A DNA stretch of 64,000 bases from Tribonema minus (lineage: Eukaryota > Sar > Xanthophyceae > Tribonematales > Tribonemataceae): positions 248,001-312,000 of the forward strand of contig JAFCMP010000446.1 in NCBI GenBank assembly GCA_017506865.1, given 5' to 3'. The translations under genes and the position numbers were made by a program. The notes beneath the pieces are model-generated. The model was not told the DNA's origin, did not search any database, and worked only from the letters and a program-made list of their open reading frames with translations. This document shows, piece by piece, positions 56,801 to 64,000 of this stretch (position 1 is its first letter; each line of letters opens with the position of its first letter).

Positions 56801-58837
56801 CAACCAATAAGTGGTAGCAGCGCATGGCCGAGATGAGCTACCTTTCGAAACTGTTTGCCGCATTACCCATGAAAGAGGGAGTAGATCACTCAAGGTTGTG
56901 GCCATTTTGATACACTGGCTGAGCACTGCCGCCGCTCACTGCTCCCCATTCAGTTTGCCGTCATGTGCGGTCAGAGGGCAGATGGCCAGGTTGATGCTGC
57001 AAAACGAAAGGTGGTGGCAGAGTGTGCGCAGCTGCCTAGGAGCATACAGGAGATATGAATGGGTCATGCACTTTGACAGACCATGCCTCGGAAAGAGGCA
57101 TCAAGCACACATTGCCACATATGTTCCCCAAACGGAACTTTGTTACAGTGTTGAACAAACTCGTTGGTGCATCGTGTTTCGAGTGACTGGTGCTGTTTGT
57201 AACCGTAGCTGTGGATTTTGCCACACTCTTCTCGGTGCTCTGGGTTCAGAAGCACGCATCTATGCTCTTGGTGAATGGCGGTGCTGTTCAAGCACCAATT
57301 TGCAATTTCAATATGCATCAACTTCAACATCACTTCCTCCCCCAATAGTGTGTCAAACGCCGCAGCTCACAGCTTGCACGTCAGTGACGACATCGATACA
57401 TTGGATCATGTTGCGGGCACACAACGAGCTGTGTATCTATGCTAATGAAGCTCAGTTAGTACGCGCACTGCCTGGCGACCGCAGTGCGGCACTGGCGGCC
57501 CTGCTGAGCTAACCCCCCCCCTCTCCCCCCAGATTATGTTGTTCTGCCCCCAACATCACCAGCTTGACCGTGATCCCCTCGCCCCTCCCTCCCGCAGGTG
57601 GTGCTGTTCATCCCCGACTTCATCGGCAAGACGAGCGACGCGCGCGGCGTCCTCGCGCCGACCGTCACGCGCAAGGAGGCCGTCTTCAACATCGGCCGCG
57701 TCGCGTGGCTCATCAACGCGCTCACGCGCGGCAACCTCGACAACCTCAAGGCGGGCTGCCAGGACGCGCTGCACCAGCCGCAACGCGCGGCGACCGTGTA
57801 CAAGTACCTGGACCCCATGGTGGAGGCGGCGATAGGCGCGGGCGCGTGCGCGGCGTACCTCAGCGGCGCGGGCCCGACGGTCGCGGCGATCACGTCGGGC
57901 GCGAGCGGCGACATCTTCACGCAGCGCGAGGCGGAGCGCGTGGACAAGCAGGTGCGGCAGTTACGCAGTGGCGGTTACAGTGGCGTGTCGCGGTCGCGCC
58001 CGCGAGGGAAGGCTGCGGCGCGTTTTCTAGGGCGCTGCTGCGCGTAGTGCGGCCTAGGCTGAGCGCTGCTACAGTCTGTGTGTGTAAGGTGTGCTGCGGC
58101 ATTCTGTGCTGCGGTGCGCAGCCGCATGATTGGTCTACGTGTTTGCTTGCGGGGTACATTTCGCAAAGCAACCTCGTCTTGCATGTGTGCACATACTTCA
58201 AGTACTTGAGCGCTGTGTCAACGCTGCGCACCAGCAGCCGGGCGCGGAGCCTGGCGGCCTGCAGTAGAGCTGAGCGTTGCTGCGCTGTTGGTTACAGACA
58301 TGACATGGCTACACGGTAGCCACGCTGCGCACCAGCAGCCGGGCGCGGAGTCTGGCGGCCTGCAGTAGAGCTGAGCGTTGCAGCACTGTTAATTACAGAC
58401 ATGACATGGCTGCACGGTAGCCAGAGTATTGGCCCAACCCTTGTTACATATCAGCGCGAATCAACCTGGACGTAGCTTCGGTAGCACGGAGCTGCGAGAC
58501 GTTGTGACACATCGCCATACATAGCACCAACACACTAGATTCCCATGCAGTGCTGTCTCATAGGGCCCAGCACAATGAGGGCCATACGGTGCACATCACA
58601 CTTCACATGGCGCCATACTACACACACATACACACTTCAGTGATGCTGACTGAATATACTTGTGACATCCCGGCTGTTGCGGCGTCGCAGGTCGCGGAAG
58701 CCATGGTGGCGGAGGCCAAGCGGGCAGGAGTGAACGGCAAGGTGTACATTACGAACCCAGTGGAAAGCGGCGCATACGTGGTATCGGCGGAACCAGCCTT
58801 CAGCATGGGTATCATCAAGTACCAGGGGGCTGTATGA
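53868..58837 (+). CDS. Homoserine kinase (GHMP family), 450 aa, 5 exons
   Basis: It phosphorylates homoserine to O-phosphohomoserine in threonine synthesis, by family. Exons: 53868-54200, 55194-55450, 56373-56634, 57598-57951, 58691-58837 (1,353 nt, 451 codons, phases consistent). GHMP features: [20 protein letters not shown] (about 122-141); [20 protein letters not shown], the ATP-binding PxxxGxGSSSA motif (about 204-223); [12 protein letters not shown] (about 258-269); and [14 protein letters not shown] near the C-terminus. Length without exon 1 is 339 aa, close to bacterial ThrB. No ATG precedes the catalytic core in exon 2, so an upstream exon is required. Exon 1 joins in phase and adds 111 residues with a hydrophobic N-terminal segment ([19 protein letters not shown]), compatible with a plastid-targeting signal or membrane anchor. 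That join is inferred. Intron 3 has a GC donor (ACAG|GCGAGA). Confidence 0.85.
58216..58422. repeat. 105-bp tandem duplication in homoserine kinase intron
   Basis: Two copies begin at ACGCTGCGCACCAGCAGCCG and end at CATGACATGGCTxCACGGTAGCC, with only a few differences, in the intron before the last exon. Confidence 0.9.
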
Positions 58838-59975
58838 GGGGTTGCAGTGGCAGCGGGGGATCGGGGGGGGGGCTGGTACGTATCGGATGATGTAATGCAG
58901 TCATGGGGTGCACACGCTGGTTGCCGTGTGTTTTTTTTTCACTATGCCAATGGATCAGCGGCGAAGTGAGAGTACTGTAGTGCGAAGCGGGTGTGCTGTT
59001 GGTCACGTCACATGTGCGCGCGTGTGTGTGTGGACTATTGTCACGGCAATGCAGCTGCAACAGAGCATGCACACCATTGGCCCTGCGTGATCTGGCTTTC
59101 AGTAATGCTCTCCCTTCTCATGCACTACCTGCAATCATTGTTGGTGCGTGCGCTGTCATATTTCGGAAGTATGCTCATGTGCGGAGAGGGCCAGCTCATG
59201 ACATTGCGGAAATGGCATTGCACCAACTGCATTCAAGTTTGTACGGCGTAAGAGTTTTGTCGTGGCACTCATCTGTGCCAAATTAGATTAGCCTCGGAGC
59301 TATTGCCGCACTGTGTTTTGATGCCTCCGCTTGCGTAACCCTAACCCTAACCATCAGCAAGCTTGCCAAGCTCACAAAACACTTATTCAAAGATGCCGTT
59401 AGCAACATAAAGTATGTTTATTGCTGCGCCATTCAAACGGCCGTCCTTCAAAAGCATTGCTAACGCAAAGACACCAGCTGCACGTGCCTGCAATTGCCAA
59501 TTTGACGTCGCTGATCATTGGGGTATATGCTCCATCACAAGTACGAGAAGCTGTCATTATAGTGCAGTCTCGATTGCTGCATAGGATGTAAACCCGAGGT
59601 ACACAGCAACTGATGATGCGCAGGGAATTGGTGCCACTGATTGCAGCTGAACATTGTGAGAGATCACTTTTTGCACTGTGATGAAAACAGAGACTCAGGC
59701 ACGGCAAAAACATCAGCCACACAGCAGGAACCGCTGCCGGCTAGGTAGCAGCAGGCACATAATATGACTGACACGTTTCACTGAACCAAAAAACATGTTT
59801 GTGAACATTAATAACACTCAGCGCAAGGCTGACTTGTGCAGCAACTACACGTGTGCCAAAGGCAGCTCACGTGCGCATGCAGTAATGAAATGCGTGATCT
59901 GCAACTGCACTCACCACTACTACAAACAACCGCGCCACCGCCCCGCTGCGCGACACAATAAACAAGCCTGCCCCC
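58838..59975. other. Convergent intergenic region
   Basis: This holds the 3' ends of the homoserine kinase (plus) and SNARE (minus) genes. A telomere-type run lies at 59335-59353. No further gene is recognised; the open frames at 58900-59300 and 59400-59720 lack family signal. Confidence 0.5.
59335..59353 (-). repeat. Interstitial telomere-type repeat (CCCTAA)
   Basis: Three CCCTAA units lie in the convergent intergenic region. Confidence 0.8.
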
Positions 59976-60855
59976 CTACTTGAGCTTGAACCGCCGTGCC
60001 ATGTCCCTCGACTGCTTCTTGGCCTTCTCATCGACCTTGTGCACGTCATTGCCCACCTTATCCAGGTCCTCCGCCTGCGCCTTCAGCTCGCTATGGAGAC
60101 CATTCGCCGTCACCGCCATGTTGTCAATGAGCTTGTCGATGGCATCGAGCTTGGTGTCGAAGTCCGCGTCCGTCAAGTCGGCTCCGCTAGCTGGGGCCGC
60201 GTCGCCTTCCTTGCGGTCAACGGCTCTGGGCTTCCGGCTGGGAATGTACGCAGGGGTGTCGTCCAAGACGGGGACTCTCGCTTTGTGGCTCGTGAACCAT
60301 CCCCTCAACCCGAAACCGTGCTTCAGCTTCTTGTGCGTAGAGTTGAGTACGGCGTCAGTCTTGTCGACCTCCCTGTTGATGGACTTGATTCTGTCGCCCT
60401 GCTCGAGCAGCTGAGCTTGAGTGTTTGCGCCTATGTCGTTGGCATGGCCTGCTGTTGTAATGATCCGGTCCAAGGCACTGTTGGTCTCGCCCTTCACCCT
60501 CTCGATCTCGGCACGTTTGTCCACGCTCATGGTCTCTCTGCGCGTATTGCGTGCAAGCTCGGTGTCGTCGCCCCGCTGAGCTTGCTCAATGAAACCTTCT
60601 TGTGCACGATAGACGCACGCCGGTCAACGACACCTCCGCGATGTCCACCGAGCCCGGAGTTGGGACACACAGGAAAGTCCGCAGACCTCTGGAAGTTTTC
60701 TTTGAAGTTCCTTCGCCGAAAGTGGTCTGAAACTCGTCCTGGAACTCGTCAGGGTTCGGAGGGGGCAAGACTTTGGCTGGAGCATAGTCAAAACCCGCCA
60801 CGGGGCAGAGGCGCGATAGGGTGCATGCCGTGTTATGGTTGTAAGTCCCTGACAC
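59976..60855 (-). CDS. SNAP-25-like Qb/Qc SNARE (N-terminus unresolved)
   Basis: It has two SNARE helices in one soluble chain, as in SNAP-25/SNAP-33 proteins that drive membrane fusion with a syntaxin and a VAMP. The main exon is about 60599-59976. The first helix runs from ALDRIITTAGHANDIGANTQ through QLLEQGDRI, with a Gln at the zero layer. The second is FDTKLDAIDKLIDNM through LHSELKAQAEDLDKV, also Gln at the centre. There is no C-terminal membrane anchor, and the chain ends in KKQSRDMARRFKLK. The frame continues upstream of the first ATG (60530) with GFIEQAQRGDDTELARNTRR. A phase-compatible exon at about 60695-60850 (PPPNPDEFQDEFQTTF ending TSR|GTCTGC) would add an NPDEF-like N-terminal motif. 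The true start is unclear; a duplicated segment further upstream offers an ATG at 61041. Confidence 0.75.
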
Positions 60856-61050
60856 TGAAAGTTTTGAAGTTTACTTCCAGTTCTGTCGCCGGGGGTTCGC
60901 CTCGGTGTGTGCGACGAGCTGATGAAGGCGCGGAGGGGAAAGCCCAGTGGACAACAAGCGGTCTGGAGCTCGTCCTGGACTCGTCATCTGGGTCCGGAAG
61001 GGGGCAAGGGTTTTGGCTGGAGCGGAGTCAGCACCCGCCATGGCAGAGGC
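60640..61050 (-). repeat. Duplicated SNARE 5' segment
   Basis: The block at about 60690-60810 (coding sense GGCGGGTTTTGACTATGCTC, CCAGCCAAAGTCTTGCCCCC) recurs at about 60930-61045 (GGCGGGTGCTGACTCCGCTC, CCAGCCAAAACCCTTGCCCC). The distal copy has ATG where the proximal copy has GTG, so it may hold the real or an alternative start. Confidence 0.7.
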
Positions 61051-62635
61051 GACAGCACCCGTGGTGTTAATGATTGCACTGATGAAACTGCAGTTGTGAC
61101 TGGGCAGTGCGCTCCTGCATTGCTATGCCCTCGCAGTTGGGGTATCTATGCGTGCCATCATGTGCGGCAATCATCACTCGACACTCTCCAGCATCTGGCA
61201 TTCGCTCATCTGATTGAACCCGGAGAGCCGTGCCTCTCTTTGTGGGGCCAAGGTGATCCGTGGCCTTGGACCTCCGCCATGATACTCTTGAACCACTCGT
61301 TACTGTACGAACAAGGCGGGCATGAGAGCCGTTCTTGCAGCACTGCACAAACTACCGCTGTAGGTGCACCATCATTATCATTGAAGCCCAAGATTGCAGC
61401 GACTGCCTGAAAATGATGATGAGGCCCTAATGGATGAAGCGCGGCTGGGTAGCTACAGCCAGTGTTTGTCTAGGCACCAGGATCTCAGCTCAGGGCGTGG
61501 CGCTGCGGTCGGCTGGCTACCTCAGTGCGTACAGGCGGACAGGTTGTACTGCAGAACAGTTGGCATTGGCAAACAGCAAACCGCTGCGGGGCTACCGTCT
61601 GGTTGCGTTCTTGAAGCCATCTTGCCAAAGTCAGCTTGCATGAGCGTAGAACCGCAGGATTGCCGTCATGGCATTATAGACTGCATCTGTGGCGCTGCAC
61701 TGGCAGCAGCTTGGCAGCGCACACATGCCATCACTGACGCTGGAAAGCAGCTGCAACCAAGAGCTCTGGATGTTCTGTCAAGAAGTGCCTGTCAGTGGTG
61801 GCAAGACAGCCACCAGTATGTCCAGTAATCTATCAGTTGCCTGAAACAACCAACTCCCAAATACTCTGAATAGTTACATGTTGCTCTGAAGACAAAGCCA
61901 TGATCATTCATCCCTCTTGTCAATGCTCGATGGCACCAATTAGTCTCGTTGTCTGTGCCCATGCACAGCCTGCACAGCGCATCAATCAGGAAACAAAGAG
62001 CAGCACTCTCGCGTCTCAGCAAAAAAAGACTTGTATATTTGTTGAGAGGAAAGGATCAGAACCTCTGTGTACCAGCAGGCAAACACAAAAAAAGGCCTGC
62101 CTCATGCACAGCATGATTGCAAGTAACTGCGAGCACCAACGCCTACTCTGCGTATGCACACACAAACCACACCCTTGAGCCAAGCCTCTTGTGCTCCAGC
62201 TCACTGAGCCAAAGCACAGTCAGGTCATCAAGACGCCATCGTTGTGACGCCCGACAAGCCCCAACTTCAAGACCTCTGCACTAAGTGCAACATTGGTCAA
62301 CCCACGTTGCTACGCCATGACCTTCAACAGCTAGGCGCCGCACATACCCCCCCCCCCATTCTGCTCCGAGAAAGTCCATACCCCCCCCCCCCCCCGTTTG
62401 TCCCTCACATGAGCGGCCGCGACTCAGCCCATCAGCATGTAGCATGCCTCAGCTGGCACGAAGCACTGCTCAGCCTGCGGGCGGGCAGCACCGCTCACCC
62501 CCCCCCCCCCCCCCCCCCACCCCCCTGCATCGCAGTGGCTCAGTTGGTGAACCGCATCACAGTGGCTCAGTTGGTGACCCCCCCCAACCCGCCTCCATCG
62601 CTGTGGCTCAGTTAGTGTCGCACCGCAGCGGCAGC
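61051..62635. other. Intergenic, homopolymer-rich at right
   Basis: No gene can be supported. The frames at 61067-61390 (minus) and 61394-61828 (plus) show no family motif. The 62340-62600 part has several long poly-C runs (up to about 20) and four copies of a GTGGCTCAGTTGGTGA-like word at about 62534-62645. This word is a degenerate repeat of the sequence at the epimerase stop codon. Confidence 0.45.
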
Positions 62636-62645
62636 TCAGTTGGTG
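62534..62645 (+). repeat. Short repeat at the epimerase 3' end
   Basis: GTGGCTCAGTTGGTGA occurs at 62536-62551 and about 62561-62577. Variants occur at about 62601-62617 and 62633-62645, the last containing the stop codon of GDP-mannose 3,5-epimerase. The 3' exon edge again seems to be the seed of tandem copying. Confidence 0.6.
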
Positions 62646-63835
62646 AGCAGCTCGAGCGAGTCCACCGTTTGCACGACGACGTGCGACTGCGAGTACCCCC
62701 CCGCGTCGCCCCCGTCCTTCTCCATCTGCTCCTTGATCCACGCGATGGTGCGCGTCATGCCGTCGCGGATGCTGATCAGCGGCTCCCAGCCGAGCTCTGC
62801 GCGGATCATGGTGTTGTCGCTGTTGCGCCCGCGCACGCCCTGCGGGCCGGGGATGTGGCGGATTGGCAGGTCCTTGCCCGCGAGCGACATGGCCAGCTTG
62901 CCAAACTGGAGGGGAGAGGGGGGGAGAGGGGGGAGGGGGGGGAGGGGGTCGTCAGTATGTGTGTGAAGTGCTTTGGTCAGTTGTGATGCCAGTACTTCAA
63001 CAACGGCACATACTTCGTCAGAGTGGGAGCTGTAAGAATAGTGTTGTTTCATGTGGTGTTGGACTCTCAATCGGTACTGAGGTACAAGGTCGCGCGCGCT
63101 ACGCTGTCAACAGAAACGTCCTTGAAACGCGCGAGTTCAGAAATAACACCAACAGACATCCATGATGCCAACACATACCCTGCTAAGTGATTAAAAGCGG
63201 CCACGTGCATCTGGCGGCAGTTGCCGGGAATGGCGTACGCTACAGCAAAATCTGCTACGTCAAATATAAGGGCACAGTGTCACAGTCCCAACAAAAAGCG
63301 GCACAAAACCATAACATGGTGCTACGAGGTCTACAGCAACAGCTCAGTTCAGAAGGGCACTGCGAGCAGTACACTGCGAGTACACCCGACAGCTCACCTC
63401 GTTCATGCTGATCATCTCCTCCGTGCCCAGGTTCAGCGGCTTGTCGCAGTCGCCGTTCAGGATGCGCAAGTAGAAAGTACACTGCGGTACACTGCGAGTA
63501 CACCCTATACCTCACCTCGTTCATGCTGATCATCTCCTCTGTGCCCAGATTCAGCGGCTTGTCGCAGTCCCCATTCATGATGCGCAAGAAGTAGCACACT
63601 GCGGATACACTGCAAGTACACCCTAGTACCTCACCTCGTTCATGCTGATCATCTCCTCTGTGCCCAGGTTCAGCGGCTTGTCGCACTCGCCATTCATGAT
63701 GCGCAGGCACCCCTCCACGCAGTCCTCAATGAACATGAACGAGCGCGTCTGCTCGCCGTCGCCCCACATCTCAAAGTCCACCGTAGACGCCAGCGCCTTG
63801 CGGCAGAAGGCCGCGGGGGCCTTCTCGCGGCCGCC
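62636..63835 (-). CDS. GME: GDP-mannose 3,5-epimerase, C-terminal half (gene runs off right edge)
   Basis: It converts GDP-D-mannose to GDP-L-galactose (extended SDR family), an early step of plant-type ascorbate synthesis and a source of cell-wall sugars. Two exons are visible: 63835-63635 (67 codons) and 62905-62636 (89 codons plus stop), joined in phase 0. Family landmarks are GGREKAPAAFCRKAL, FEMWGDGEQTRSFMFIEDCV, LNLGTEEMISMNE, LPIRHIPGPQGVRGRNSDNT, LGWEPLISIRDGMTRTIAWI. These match the plant enzyme closely in order and spacing, including the substrate-site GPxGVRGRNSDN. The N-terminal NAD-binding half and the catalytic Cys/Tyr/Lys exons lie beyond 64000. The C-terminal tail after KEQMEKDGG is about 20 residues longer than I expect. 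The intron between the two exons holds two donor-edge copies of the upstream exon. Confidence 0.9.
63394..63634 (-). repeat. Two copies of epimerase exon donor edge
   Basis: CTCACCTCGTTCATGCTGAT through CGGCTTGTCGCA to ATGATGCGCA is functional at 63631-63705. It is copied at about 63395-63470 and 63513-63588, with a 119-bp period. Coding sense IMNGxCDKPLNLGTEEMISMNE stays intact in both copies, with only a few base changes, so the duplications look recent. Confidence 0.9.
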
Positions 63836-63960
63836 CTGCAGAATGAAATTACGCAATGAATAAATCATGAATGAATGAATGAAACCGTAGACGCCAGCGC
63901 CTTGCGGCAGAACGCCGCGGGGGCCTTCTCGCGGCCACCCTGCGGGAGAATGAATTCATG
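63836..63960 (-). repeat. Copy of epimerase exon acceptor edge
   Basis: CCGTAGACGCCAGCGCCTTG through TTCTCGCGGCCACCCTGC at about 63885-63943 copies the 5' edge of the exon starting at 63835, including its acceptor. It is followed by AATGAATGAATGAAT microsatellite. This lies in the intron that continues off the window. Confidence 0.85.
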
Positions 63961-64000
63961 AATGAATTAATGCCACGGTTTGTACGATCGTTCATGAATA

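Noticed and set aside
61206-61828. Possible coding segments on both strands between the SNARE and epimerase genes
   Set aside because: They have no recognisable family, no clear ATG or splice signals tying them together, and ordinary composition. They could be an unknown gene but cannot be supported.

Overview
This window is nuclear DNA from an intron-rich, moderately GC-rich eukaryote, most likely an alga. The signs are: GT-AG and some GC-AG introns of about 0.1-4 kb; scattered interstitial TTAGGG/CCCTAA (telomere-type) runs; a plant/algal-type GDP-mannose 3,5-epimerase; a homoserine kinase with a hydrophobic, presequence-like N-terminus; and a FAR1-type Mutator (MULE) DNA transposon. TTAGGG-type repeats fit stramenopiles and several other algal lineages. 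The exact lineage cannot be settled from this sequence.

Layout, left to right. 0.5-1.8 kb: a divergent pair of small genes (a two-exon 77-aa protein on minus, a 235-aa two-TM protein on plus). 3.1-4.9 kb: a membrane-anchored YHS-domain protein (minus). 5.5-19.0 kb: a 12-exon kinesin-14 of 1,237 aa (minus). 19.8-24.1 kb: a PAS-ankyrin sensor-like protein (minus). 24.6-33.8 kb: a 9.2-kb MULE with about 200-bp terminal inverted repeats, a FAR1-DDE-SWIM-PDZ transposase and a captured choline/ethanolamine-kinase-like exon. 34.8-47.9 kb: a 9-exon gene for a Golgi-type protein with two tandem O-fucosyltransferase-like domains (1,199 aa, minus). 48.6-53.7 kb: a second, shorter kinesin-14 (657 aa, minus), head-to-head with homoserine kinase (53.9-58.8 kb, plus). 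60.0-60.8 kb: a SNAP-25-like SNARE (minus). 62.6 kb to the right edge: the 3' half of GDP-mannose 3,5-epimerase (minus).

Exon structures were rebuilt by hand from splice signals, reading-frame phase and family motifs. For both kinesins, the O-fucosyltransferase gene, the homoserine kinase and the PAS-ankyrin gene, the summed exon lengths are exact multiples of three with matching phases. This is good internal support but is not transcript evidence. The genes do not form a pathway, although secretory/Golgi themes recur (fucosyltransferase, SNARE, nucleotide-sugar epimerase).

The most unusual property is the behaviour of exon edges. Again and again the last or first 30-100 bp of a coding exon, with its splice site, is tandemly copied into the adjacent intron, in 2 to more than 13 degenerate copies. 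This is seen in kinesin-14 #1, both halves of the fucosyltransferase gene, kinesin-14 #2, the epimerase, the PAS gene and the YHS gene. Introns also carry a recurrent near-palindromic motif around AACTTGAAGTT. Together these suggest a genome-wide slippage or splice-site duplication process that may feed exon and domain evolution.
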